A DNA stretch of 64,000 bases, taken from the NCBI GenBank assembly GCA_037367355.1, contig CM074699.1, forward strand, positions 2,108,001 through 2,172,000, given 5' to 3'. Source of the stretch: Neoscytalidium dimidiatum. Taxonomy: Eukaryota > Ascomycota > Dothideomycetes > Botryosphaeriales > Botryosphaeriaceae. The number at the start of each line of letters is the position of its first letter. Position 1 is the first letter of the stretch. Shown piece after piece: positions 23,766 through 35,399 of this stretch. Under the pieces are notes generated by a model that saw only the letters and a program-made list of their open reading frames with translations, did no database searches and was not told the origin of the DNA. Position numbers and translations under genes: made by a program.

Positions 23766-26700
23766 GCTCCGCAAGTGCGCTCTTTGATGTTTGTAACGAT
23801 TCTGTGGAACCCTTTCTTTCTGTGTAATGATCGGGGTCGAGGGTTATTGCATGGATGGTTGGATAGCTGGCGTTTATGGTTGGGTCAGCTCTGCGAGGCT
23901 GTGTCTATCCGCTCTGTTTTCTGTTTTCGGGCCGGCAGGCCGAATCGGTGTTGAGATACAGCACCTTTGGATGAAAGGAATCGAAACTTACTTCTCCATC
24001 CCTTTCAGGGATGTGCCGATTGATGCGCCTTTGCACGTGTAGTTTGTTGAAAACCATGATAGATTGATCCTCTTAGGGACCGGGCGAACAGCAGGAGACT
24101 ATATACACAGGGTGGAACTAGGCCTATTTAGGCCTCTCTCAATTAGGTAAATACCATGTGCGGCCTTCGATCTTCAACATAGTTGGCTGGAACAAAGGCA
24201 TTGTCCGGTATTTGGCAATGCGTCATAGCTGGATCAAGACGGCCATGCCTTCTTGAAAAGTTCCAAAGGCTCGGCCTCCTCGATGCCGCATGAAATAGAG
24301 CTGTCTTGCCATTCACCGAAAAGCAGGTCTAAGCAGCTCCATGGCCATTTCAGGATATGGAGCGATCCTCAAACAGAGCCATCACAGTGTCGGCGCCTTA
24401 ACGACGTGAATATCCCTTGGTATTACTGCATACGAAAGATTGATGACGAGACTTTTCTTATATACGCTGTCCTTAACTCGCGTTTAATGTGTAGTGAGCA
24501 CGTTAGCGTATCCCCTTTTTAACAGACGTTTGGTTCACTCTGTCTAGAAATCTTTCGAGGCTGCTATCTTTAACTTTTCACTATTATATGTCTTCGGCAC
24601 ATCGCCGTTGCTGTCATTGATGTGCCTGCACATTCGTTTCACCTTCATGCCCTCTTTCTGCTCATATTCTTACTTAGACATTTCGGGGCTCTGACTTTCA
24701 GTATCGCTCCCCTTCAAAGAACCGCCGGAGAAAAAGAAAAATAAAAAAGGAAGGGGGTGAGGGGGGGGGTTAAACATGCCTTATCAGGCCATTCCTATGC
24801 TAGAAGCAGGGCCGAGGCAAGAGAGCTGCGCCACGGGTAGCCCAGACGGCACCGTCCACCAAAGAACCCAAAGGAGTAGATCTACGATGACTCGCATTGC
24901 CTTACGAATACATCACTTTGAGTGCCGCTTTAATGGCGCAAATCTCCGCTCGAGCCGGGTTTCTAGAGCTACTAGTCGCTATCAGCGCATGCGAGTAGGT
25001 GGCTGTGCGAAACAATCCCGACACCAGCCGTCAGAAACGTGAGGTGTGAGTTGCTTCATATTCGAGACTCCCAAATCACCACTGCCCAAACGAAGGAGAA
25101 AACCTTTCCTCAACCGGTCTAAGCCACCTCCCCGCCAAGAATTATCTTATCAATCGCCCATCCTGGCCAGTCACAAAGCAGTGCCTTCTCCACCTGGAAG
25201 ATGGGAAAGATAAGAATGCGCTGATGCCTGTTCAAGAGCCTTCATTACCTAGTGTGTGTCTCTCACAACCTTCGGTTACTACCAATTCAATAAGAGACGG
25301 CTTGACCAACTGTGAGAGAAAGCTTTTTTGCTCCACATCTAGCGTTTCGCTTGCTGCAGCCCTCCGCATCGCATGAACCTGCCCTTCAATCGCTTACTTC
25401 CATCTATTCTGCCTCAGATCTGCCTCATTCCATCGCCTCCGCTTTCCCTTCACAAGCCCACCCTCACATACTCTCGACCTGAATACCAGCCCCGCCGACC
25501 CCCTCTTCCCCACAAAATCTCACCCCAGCACATAGGAAAATCCCGAACACTCCATATCGCTCTGTTCTCTAACAGCTCTCTTAACGAAACACAGCCAACC
25601 TTCTTAACGCCCGCTTTTTTCTGTTGTGTAGTTCCCTCCTCGCACCCCTCCTCCTGACCCTCTGCATAATGATCGTCGTCATCTCCGGCACCAAGCTTGT
25701 CATGGATCTCGATCTCGACAGTGCGGTCGGGATTGGGATGCCGTCGGCGTTATCTGTCAGTACGTTCACCGTAGTTTGTGTGCCCATCCTCCTCGAATAC
25801 ATTGCGAGATTGTCCGAGAGGCTGTAGGACAGTTTGAGAGCTTGGAATAATATGGCTCCAGTATGAGTAAATATTGCCGCCCTTGATATGGCGCGTGCTG
25901 GTATCCGGCTGTTCGAATGCAGTATCAAAACATTTGTATACTTTCTATGCAGCACATTACCCGCTTGAAAGTATAGTAAAGAAGCCATCCCGGTTCAGAG
26001 TATTCAGAAGCCGGATGAGAGACCGCTATAATGCCTCAAATACTGAAGTGCTGAAGAATTCTTACCTACACACTTTATGATGAGAAAGGGTCTCTTTCCT
26101 TCTGTTGTACGTACAGCCTATTCCTAATTTCTCAACTTTGAAGCTTCTCAAAGGTCCAACAAATGGGCTTTGAAGCAGCTTCGTTACATAACTATAAGAT
26201 GATTATTGCAACAGTGGACGCAAGCACTCTTTCGAGGATGAAGCGGTTCAGACGTAAATGACCTGGAAGGTACGGAACAATCATATCTGGGCGGTGCTTG
26301 AAGCCACTTCCCAAAACAACCGAAGCCTGCAATTCTCATTGGGCCCTATCGTGTATACTTGAGCTTGGATCCGGTAATATTTGGGGGGGAAAAAAAAATC
26401 AGTTATGAAAACGAAACATCGCACAAGTGTGTAAATGGAAGATATCAAATAGTTAAAACTTCTAGCCAGCACCGCTATCTCACTTCCCCTCAGCAGCACT
26501 CCACACTTTCCGTGTCCTCAGCATCGAGAAACCAGTCATCACATCATCACGTCATAGTGCTCCACGCGTCTTCTCCGACATTCATATCATCGCATCATCA
26601 ACTCATCTCAGCCATCGTCAACCACCACACCAAAAACCTCCCACCATGCGCTTGTCACACCTAGCCTCCCCTTCAGCGAATCGATATCCGGCCAAACGAA

Positions 26701-27441
26701 GACGGTAGAGAGCGACTACACCGTGGGAGTAAAGAGCAAAGAATATGCACTGATAAAAAAAGCAGACGAAAGCAAGAGCTACCAAAAATTCAAACCGCGT
26801 AAAGAAAACTAAAGACGACAACAGTGACATCCTGTCACAGCTCCTCTTGAAAATCGGTCGTCTGCCGACTCCGCAGCCCTCAAGCCATCCATTAGATCGA
26901 GTGCGAGATAATGATGAGATCGTGACAGTATAAGGGAGGAAAATAATGAAGGGGTATCCTGTGCTTTTATGTCAAGACATATATGATGATGGATGGTATC
27001 AAGCGCGGAGGGGAAAGACAGCCAAGACCAAAACGAGGAAGGCAGCAGAAGCAAGATCAAAAAGCAAGAACGAAAATGATGCGTAGAGTGTTGCTGAGTC
27101 ATACAAGATGGGGGGATTTATGGTCATGCTATTCAAATCTTTCCGGTAATGGTGAGAAGGACGTGATGGCGCAGGGCGAGTGCGATAATAACGCCATAAA
27201 CTCCGTTAGCATCGACAGCTCTTTCACACTCTGGAATATTACGCACTTGCTTCCCTGGAAGAAAGCCGAAAGAAAGGGGCAGTGTACAACACAATAGGAC
27301 AGATCCGGATAATGAAGCACACGCAAACCCCCTGAGGACATGCAAAAACTCCCGTACAGGAGAAATAAAACCCATGCCTCCAGAAAGCCACCCACTGTTA
27401 TGCGAATTTGTAGGATTCGACTTCCATCTCGAAAGACTGGC
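23766..27441. other. Long gene-poor, more AT-rich intergenic region
   Basis: About 3.7 kb between the condensin and ubiquitin-like-domain genes. The ORFs seen (for example 25373-25657 plus and 25581-25988 minus) have no family resemblance and overlap one another. A/G-rich tracts occur near 24720-24770 and a G/A run near 26383-26398. I could not recognise transposon ends, tRNA or 5S rRNA. Confidence 0.45.
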
Positions 27442-29877
27442 TCACATTACGATGCAAGCAGGATCCGCATTACCATTGTGCTGCGAATGCCCGCCGTGTG
27501 TCGCTGCTGCCGAGGAAGTTGACCCCCCACCGCCAGTAGGGCTCTCAGGTTTTTTTGCCCCTTTTCCCGCCGGCCGGACAACTCCGCCAGCAGTCCAACG
27601 GAGGAATCCATTCGGCTGTTGTTTTGGCTTCGGCCCCTTCGCTTTTGGCGGAGGTCCACCGGGAGTTACAACCTGGACACCAGCCGGCCCTTCGCCGACA
27701 TCCACTACAATTGGCGGTGGTGGCGGAGGAGGAGGCATGCCGGCCATGCCAGGCATGCCAGGTATACCAGCCATACCTGGGGAAGGACCCCTGTTCTTCT
27801 TGCCCATTGGTGGGTCCGCGATGATCTTTGACCGGCCCTTACCCTTTGATGGGTGACGGTGGGGTAGATCGATGCCAACCCAAGGGTCGCCCAGCGGAGG
27901 GATCGGAGGCGGTGGTGGAGGTGGAGGCGACTTGGGAGCCGGCTCCTCCATAGGCCACATATGCATCGTGATTGTCCAGTCAGGCTGGACCATCGTCTCC
28001 CAGACCTGCGGCAAGATAATCTCTCCGTCCGGTCCTACAAGGTCGTAGTGGCCATCGTGGACGTGCTGACCGATGACGTCCACGTGGAGGAACGCCTGCT
28101 TGATGAGTTCTTCCATGCCCTACCAAGACGTTAGCATCTCGCTTTAGCTGGCTAACAGGTGCTGATTATAACATACCTTCCACGTGCAACAGATATGCCA
28201 GGGGAAACTAAACTTTCGGCCAACAGCATCCTTGAACTTGATTGGCGGCTTTTTCTCAGCAGGTGGTGGCGCAGCGGCCTCTGCAGCCTTCTTCTCCGCT
28301 TCCTCCTTAGCCTTGGCCTCTTCCGCAGCCTTCTTCTCCGCCTCTTCTTTCGCCTTCTTCAACTCATCTGCAGCGGCCTGTGCCTCAGCAAGCGCCTTCT
28401 CGTGGGCCTCCTTTGTAGCCTTAGCCTCCTCCGCTGCCTTGGCTTCAGCTTCTTCTCTGGCTTTCTTCGCCGCAGCCAGCAACTTTGCAGCATCTTCAGC
28501 AGCCTTCTGCTTTTCTGCGGCATCTTTTGCAGCCTTTGCATCCGCTTCTGCCTTTTCTGCGGCCCTTGCAGCAGCGATAGCCTCGTCGCGAGCCTTTTGC
28601 TCTTCACGTTGAGCAACGAGGAGATCGTGCAACTTGGCCAACTTGTCTTCCTCGCCCTTTTTCTTCGCCTCTGCTGCAGCCGCTGCTGCATCCTCCTCCG
28701 CTTTCTTCTTTGCAGCTGCCTTTTCCGCTCTTGCCTGAGCCTGTTGCAGAAGAAGATCTTCCAGTTTCTTCAGACGATCCGCTGCTTCCTTCTCCGCCGG
28801 ACTAGGCTCTGCGGGAGCTATTGGAGGAGGTGGTGGCACGGACGGCATGGGAACGCTAATTGGGGGTGGAGGTGGTGCTGCTGGAGCAGGTGGAGTCGAG
28901 GGTTTGGATCTAGCTCGCTCTCTCCTCCCCCCTCTGTCAGGAGAGTGTTCGTCAGGAAGCCTGAAGGCGCCTGGAGGAGGATATGGGTATGGGGGCATAT
29001 GAGGTGGCATCGGATAGTGATGATCGAAGCCTTGGTAGTACGGCATCATAGTTCCAGCAGGGTGTACAGGGGGTTGTCCGGGCAAACCTCCATGTAGAGA
29101 GTGACGTTGGCGTGGCATCCCAGGGCGTGGCCCTGGAGGATGGTCATAGAAACCCCCGCCGACGATACTCTGGTTCTGGGAAAACGGATTTGTATGGGCG
29201 GGTGCGAAAGGATTCGCCTGATACCCGCCGTAAGGATCATTCGGCGGCATGTGGACAAGCGCTCGGCTATCCATGGCGGGGCCGAAAGGGTTTGGTTGAT
29301 ACCCGGACATCATACTTGGTGCGTAACCCGAAGCAGTGCTTGGAGGAATATGCGCCCATTGATTGGGATGTCCTGGGGGCGGGCCACGGGGTGGATAGCC
29401 CGGGTAATCGTCTTGGTAGTCCAGATCGTCAAAGTCGCCGGATGGTGGCCGGCGACCGTGCGCACTATGCTCGCTCCGATCTCTTGAATATTCGTCACGG
29501 TGGAGTGTTCTGGGTCTGTGACGGCGCGTCGGTCGAGGTGCTTCGGGCGCAGCGGTAGTGTGGGTACGGGTGCGACGAGGAGGCAGCGGACGCGATTCGG
29601 AGTGGGCGCGGTGTCTGCTGCTACTGCTTCTGGTTGCGCGAGGACGCGAGGCCGAGTCGGAAGGATCGATGTCGTCCTCGTCGACGATGTCCCAGTCGCG
29701 CTGATCCAAGGACTCGTCAGTGTCGTCGTGGCTGCTGCCGTTGGAGTCGGTGAGATTCACGCCGGCGCCGCCAGCGTAGTCGTCGTCGGACGTGGAGTGG
29801 TGCTCCGAGCCCGAGGAATGGATGATGTGCACACTTGTCCTGCGAGGCGGGTGGGAAATTAGTATGTTGTTGACCAT
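27442..29877 (-). CDS. Ubiquitin-like-domain protein with coiled coil and C-terminal CaaX box
   Basis: About 792 aa; exon 1 29877-28177, exon 2 28119-27442, joined as CCTWK|GMEELI. Order: acidic/Ser-rich N-terminus with RDWDIVDEDDIDPSD; Arg/Ser-rich and Pro/Gly/Tyr-rich disorder (about 80-330); a long Ala/Glu/Lys coiled coil (about 350-540); a ubiquitin-like fold of the fungal ULD type (FKDAVGRKFSFPW ... HYDLVGPDGEIILPQVWE ... ITMHMW, about 545-640); poly-Pro and poly-Gly tails. The last four residues are Cys-Ile-Val-Met, a textbook CaaX motif (Met at X favours farnesyltransferase), read directly from TGC ATC GTA ATG TGA at 27442-27456. This predicts a membrane-anchored protein. Its biological role is unknown to me. 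Confidence 0.85.
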
Positions 29878-30955
29878 GTGAGGCTGTCTAGCGCAACACG
29901 AGGCGCGCGCCGTATGATGCGCCGAGAGAGCGGCGGGGGCACGCGCATAGAGAGGAGACCTACGGCATGGAGACGGCTGTGATCAGGGATCACCTCACTC
30001 GAAACCTTTCTGCCAGAGAAGGGTCGAGCGAGAGAGCCCAGGACTCGTGGGTTGGGTGCGATTGCGGTGAGGGTCGGGTGGCTAAGCTTGCTTTAGCTCT
30101 GGCCGGCGACCGCTAGCAAGGCTCAGCTGGCGCGCGGGGTCGGGCGGTGTTTGTAAATGTAAACAGCAGCTGCGCCGGCTGCGGGCGACGGCTGCGAGGA
30201 GGCGAGGAGGAGGAGGAGCAGCAGCGCGCACGCTCGGGCGGCAGGCTGGAGAAGAAGTAAAGGGATGCGATGCCCAAGAGGCGCGAGGGGGCCTGTCGCA
30301 GGTGTCGGTAAGGCTGAAGATGATTCGAGGGCGCTGGGGCCCCTCGTTCCCGCGGCCGGGGGTGGTGAGGCAGCCGAGGCGGCTCGTTGGCGGTTGCTGG
30401 CGCTGCGGCCGTCGCAATCTCCTCTGGCGCGCTCGTCGCCTGAAAGCGAGGCCAGGAATGACGGCGTGCGAAATGCGGGCGGCGGCGATAAGTAAGGAAT
30501 GCGGATCCCTGCGTGCCAGTGGGTGCTGTGAGCGTGATGGCTTCGGGCCTAGGCTAGCAGCTGTCAGGCTCCAGTAGCCGCACTACTGCAGTCTGCTAGT
30601 CAGCAAACGGGCGTCGTGACCGGTCGAAATGCGAGGCGTTGAGGATGATGCGCATTGGGCTGCAGGCGAGGCCTCGGGCACGAACGTGCAGCCCGCGCCT
30701 TGAGCTTGTGAAGCTCAGCCTTCCCGGCAGCGGGATGCGACACATACCTTTGGTGCTTGGGTTGAGGGCTGCCGCGAGGATGATGATGACGACGACGACG
30801 ACGAGAGCGCAGGCCTGTCTGTGCTCGCCGTGGGGGCAGAGAGAAGAACGTGCTCGGGTTGCTTGAGTAACTTCCGCACCGGGGAGATCTGGAGAATGGG
30901 CGTGCCGCCGTCGATCAACGGTCGCTAGAGGGAGCGGTGCTCAGGTCAGCGCTCA

Positions 30956-31012
<57 letters not shown>

Positions 31013-32261
31013 GGCGCTCGGACAGGTCGTCGGGGTCTGCGTAGGAAGATGTAGCTTCGGGTGTTGGTGTAGCAGAACATTGAGGTGCGGGCTGGGAGGG
31101 CAGGGCGCAGGTGTCGCTGGAGCGGTTCGACAGCGGAGGCCGGCCTTTTTGATGGTCGGACGGGTGGGTTGGCTGTACAACAGCGGGTTGGGCAATGATG
31201 TTTCACGACGAGAGTAAGGCTGGAGCAAGCTCAAGGTTCACGCACTGCGTCCTCGGGCCCGGTTGCTGCGCGCACGCTGGCGCCCTGGCCGCCCGCACCT
31301 TTTATCTGCCTCGCTGCGAACAGTCATCGCCGTTGCGAGCGCTGAGTGCTCGGTGCTGCATGCCCAACGACGCCGACGCCGACGCCGTCACCTGCTGGCC
31401 GCTGTGCCCTGTCCCTCTCATGCGCCGCTACGTGGCAGGCCGGTCGTCATGACGCGAGCCCGCCGACGCCCCAGGCCCCGTCTTCCCCAGCTCTCCAACC
31501 ACGCTGCGTCCTCGCCAGCCAGGAAAATCTTTCTCTGGCACCAGCAAGCCGGGCGGCCTCGCTGTAGGCTCGGCTCGACACATCATGCGGCTCATGCGCA
31601 CCAATCGCCGTCTGCTGAGTGTATAGCCCGCACGCACACCACCTGCGGTCCGGCACGCCGCCGCCGCTGCTAATGCAGCCCAACCTTTCATGCTCGCCCA
31701 ACCCGGCCTCCTTCCCGCCTGGATCCCATCTACTAAGCGCTGTGTGCCCAATACTTGCTTCACGCGGCTTGCCCTTTTTTTTTTTTTTTTTCAGATCTCA
31801 GGGCCACCGCTGCCGGCTAATTATGGCCAGCAAAGAACATTCCAGCCCTTGGTGGGGCTCAGGGCAGCCCGCCTCCGCGCCTGTTGGCTTCCGCATCCCT
31901 CTTGGCTCACCTTTGTGCTGTAAGCTTCCGCTGGTTCGTTGGGATTCAGACACGTGCAAATAAGGCGTACTGCAGGACTGATGTCTAGGCCGCTTTTTTA
32001 TCTTAAGTTTTTTTTTTTTCCCTTAAATATACCTGTCAGCCATGGATCGACATATTGTGCGACGTCGAAACAGGCGCGTTCGGCGGTTAGAACGTCGTGT
32101 CCAGCTCAGGACTCTTGTGTGCATACATTCTGCCCGCCAGCAAACATTGGAATCTTTCGGCTGCTAGCCCCACTAAAAACGACCTCTCTCCCTCTCGCCT
32201 TTCTCATATAAGCCATACGTCAAGCTACAGATCCTGCCCCACGTCTTCTCTTCTCTATGCA
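29878..32261. other. Gene-free region with minisatellite
   Basis: About 2.4 kb, GC-rich at the left end, with a T17-18 run near 31776-31793 and T-runs near 32010-32020. It holds a GAT/GAC run at about 30778-30803 and a 7-bp minisatellite (30951-31013). No supported gene was found. Confidence 0.45.
30951..31013 (+). repeat. Heptamer minisatellite GCTCAGT x9
   Basis: Nine contiguous copies of GCTCAGN; the middle seven are perfect GCTCAGT, the first ends in C and the last in G. An imperfect inverted relative (GCGCTGAGTGCTC) occurs near 31339-31351. Confidence 0.93.
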
Positions 32262-33792
32262 TCATCCATCCTTCGTCCATTTCTCCTTGTCAAGCGTTGC
32301 TTGCAGTGCGTCAAGGGCTTCTTCCACGCTTGGCCGATCCGAGTAGGCGTACAGCCCGACTGCCTTGGAAGGCAACCGCCGAAGCCTTCTCCCAGACATC
32401 CCAAGGCACCGTTCCGACAGCTGCCATAGCCGCAAGGCTAGACTACCTTGGACGGCCTTCAGCTTCAGAATAAGAATTGATGGAAACAGAGTTGGATTCG
32501 CTATGACGAAGCTGCCATCATCCTTCTCAACCAGAGAACTGCTGGAGAGATCTGTCTCATCCGGAGCAGGAAGTGGCGATTCGACGGTTAAAACTGATTT
32601 GGGTTTGAGCACCCCCTGTTTGATAAGCTCGTTTAAAGATGACTGCAGGATGCTATACACAGCGTCAGGGCCGGGGTTCGGTACGAGTTGGACCATATCT
32701 GCGCGATCCAAGAATGCCGAATCAATTGCGTCGATGAGGTTGCTCGTACATAGAACCATCACATTCGGCCGATGGCGCAACCGATCCAGGGCAGTAAGGA
32801 CGCCGTTGGTGACTCTCATAGCATCGCACACTTCTCCGCCATCTAGGGAATTCTCCCGATGTGCGACCATAGTTTCAACCTCATCGACCATAATGCACAA
32901 AAGAGTGTCCTCGTCGGAATCCGCAAGATATTCGATCTTGTTGAAAACCTTCCGCAGAATCTGACCGCTCTCGCCGAAATATTTGCTGAAGATGGCCTCG
33001 GTATGGATTTCAATCAGTTTTCCTTGCGTGAAGACCTGGCCGAGCCTGATTCTCATTTTCTGTGCCAGTCCGCGGCTTTGGTTTGTTAGTAGACATCGCT
33101 CAAGATCCCTATGCAAGTATGGGTTACCAGAGAGTTGTCTTCCCACTGCCCGGCGGCCCATGGAGCAGGAAAAGCCCATTCCAGTTTGTCAGGTTCCTGT
33201 TGATGTTGTAGCTTTGGGCCATTCTCAACATGCGCGTTGCAAGTCGCAGCAGGTCGGTGTGCATGTTGTCAGGATATACGAGGGACTCCCACAAGCCATC
33301 CAAGTCCGCAGCGGGAAGCATTACGACTTGAAATCGCTGCAACACGCTGTCTACATCCCTGTCATTCTCAGAATCGCCCGCCAGGGTGGTGGAAGACGTG
33401 CCATCGTCGACATGATGAAGACGGTACACTTGAATGTCCAGAGCAATTTCACCGGCTGTGAAGCAGGGCTTCCCTTCATCAGGGCCAGAGTAGCCATCTA
33501 TTTTGATCGACTCAACGGCATCGTTGCACTCGAGGTCTTCTGTGGACAGGATGAGCAGGAATGACTCACTTTGCTGAAGAGCATGTATACCGAGAGCTGG
33601 AACGTAGTCGCCTACGCTCAGGTATTGGAACTTCTGTGGTATACATCGCCTGACCTCATCCCGGATCTCGGTGGAAAAGGGAATGTCAGTATAAGGCGGC
33701 AAGCGACAGGGTAAACGGCTTACATCATCCGCGCGGACGAAAGAGGTATTCTGTCGAAGACGGACTTCCACGTGGAGTATTCCCGTACGCAT
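32262..33792 (-). CDS. PCH2: AAA+ ATPase Pch2/TRIP13 (HORMA-domain remodeller)
   Basis: Pch2/TRIP13 uses ATP to remodel HORMA-domain proteins in the meiotic checkpoint and spindle checkpoint. About 473 aa from exons 33792-33724, 33666-33128 and 33075-32262. Family marks are HVEVRLRQ at the N-terminus, PAADLDGLWESLVY, Walker A LLHGPPGSGKTTL (about 190-203), FSKYFGESG, Walker B LLCIMVDEVE (about 261-270), sensor region LCTSNLIDAIDSAFLDRADM, and the C-terminal MSGRRLRRLP. The second intron has a perfect TACTAACA branch site. The first intron (57 nt) has no stop and is a multiple of three, so it may be retained in some transcripts. The frame stays open to an ATG at 33963; I chose 33792 because homology begins there and its context is GGCCATGCG. 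Confidence 0.92.
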
Positions 33793-34131
33793 GGCCACAA
33801 GACTGGTACCGAACTGGTGGTGGACTTGTCGTCGGCGCAGGTTTTTGGGAGATTGGAGGGTTTCGTGAAGTATTGGTGCTGTTGGAATGAGCGTCTGTGC
33901 GAGCGAAGTATGGTGCAGGGAAAGCAGGTGCGAAATACACCGGGGGCCTGCTGTTTCCTTCACACGTCTCGCAGGACAAAACCACCTTACCAGCAGATTT
34001 CAATACAAGACTGTGTACCGTTGAATGGTAGATTCCACCGTGAATTTTGATGTCCTACCAAGCCTGAGCCTTAGGATATACAAGCGTACAATACAACTCT
34101 GCGAACTGTGCCCGGCTATTCCCTATCCCCA

Positions 34132-34836
34132 TCATTTCTTATTCTCAGCTGCTCTTCTCTTAGCCCTGACCTCAGCCTTTCTCCTCTCACCACCGTCAAC
34201 CTTGTGCCCTCTCCTCTCTTCCCATAGGCCTTCCTTGACGGCTATCCTCGCGACCTTGGCCGAGACGGCCTCGACGTGCGGTCCGACAATCGTGTGCGCA
34301 CCCTTCACCTTCAAGCCCTGCAAGGGCTTCGCAGACCTCAGCACCTCCTCTGAAACCTCAACATCCTGCGGCACATTGACGACGATCTTCTTCGTTCCTG
34401 GCGAAGCAGTGGCAGTAGCAAGCTGAGGCCCGCTCGAGGCATTCTTGGCCGGAACCTCGGCGATGCGAACAGTAACCACGCCGTCCTTGACATGCTGAGC
34501 GTCGCCGCCGACCCCGTATTCACCGTTCCGAAACTTCTCGCGCCAGTGCAGCAAGTACCGGCGCGAGCGCGCGGGTTCAACGCCAAGTTCGCGCAGCTGC
34601 TGCGACGTAAGGCTGAAGAGCGCCTCCCATGATGGTATCTTCGCAGCGTGTTGCGAGAGCCTGCGGCCGATGACTGTCATGAAGGTATTGACGTCCGGGA
34701 CGAAAGGTGTTGGCTGGGGTACGGGCCGCGCAGGGATGCGATTGTGCAAATGGCGAATGCATTGGTACGTTATCGACGTAGAAGGAGCGCTTGCTCGGAA
34801 GAGCTGCGAGAGCTGGGGTTGTGGCCGTACGATCAT
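34132..34836 (-). CDS. FYV4: Mitochondrial small ribosomal subunit protein mS41 (Fyv4, IGR motif)
   Basis: A single-exon protein of 234 aa. The central block FMTVIGRRLSQHAAKIPSW followed by LTSQQLRELGVEPARSRRYLL is the IGR-motif domain (about residues 52-100), found in mS41 of the mitochondrial small ribosomal subunit. The N-terminus (RPQPQLSQLFRASAPSTS) is basic, Ser-rich and lacks acidic residues, as expected for a mitochondrial presequence. The C-terminal half is a more variable basic extension ending in KAEVRAKRRAAENKK. It lies 340 bp downstream of the Pch2 gene's chosen start, in the same direction, and is divergent from the CDK gene. Confidence 0.93.
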   Translation of the reverse strand: MIVRPQPQLSQLFRASAPSTSITYQCIRHLHNRIPARPVPQPTPFVPDVNTFMTVIGRRLSQHAAKIPSWEALFSLTSQQLRELGVEPARSRRYLLHWREKFRNGEYGVGGDAQHVKDGVVTVRIAEVPAKNASSGPQLATATASPGTKKIVVNVPQDVEVSEEVLRSAKPLQGLKVKGAHTIVGPHVEAVSAKVARIAVKEGLWEERRGHKVDGGERRKAEVRAKRRAAENKK

Positions 34837-35399
34837 GGTGGGTTATGTGCCTATGAGTACGGCCTGGGATCGTTGTTAATGCCGCAGCCCGGTCAATTGA
34901 TCGTTCGGAGAACTTTCCTGAGAAAGAGGCTAGTGTGAAAGAGCTCTCAGGTGAGCTGAATGGAGATTCTAAGCAAGTGTGTCGGGTGGAGGTGAAGCTA
35001 GAGGTTGGATGTTGCTCGCCGCGGGAACTTTTCGTCAGCGGAGCGCCGTGTCGTGTGTGACGCCGAAGGGGCAAGGCTTCTCTGAGCCGCAACACTACGT
35101 ACCTCAGCGCTACCTCTATATCTACCACGGTTAGATCTCGACTTACCCGGCACTTACTTGTTCCACAGCCGCCCTGATGCTTTCAGCTGCAGCCAGGTAG
35201 TCAGTTTGCCTCACGCCTCACTGCTAGTCGCCGCAGCCACTTGCTCTACACTCGCACCTGAGCTTCCCCGCGGGACGTCCCTCGTTCTTTCAACTCCTAC
35301 ATATCGGCGTCCCCAACTACCCACCACTCCTTCATCTCGGGTCTACCAGAGCTACTCTAGCCACGCTAGCCACGCTCTTCTTTTCCGCGGCCCTTCGAC
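34837..35399. promoter_or_regulatory. Divergent promoter (mS41 / CDK7-like kinase)
   Basis: A 563-bp spacer between two divergent start codons. The plus-strand side ends in a pyrimidine-rich leader before the kinase ATG. No strong motif is claimed. Confidence 0.4.

Noticed and set aside
25373..25988. Overlapping ORFs on both strands (94 and 135 codons)
   Set aside because: Both are biased by a C/T-rich strand, neither resembles a family, and they exclude each other.
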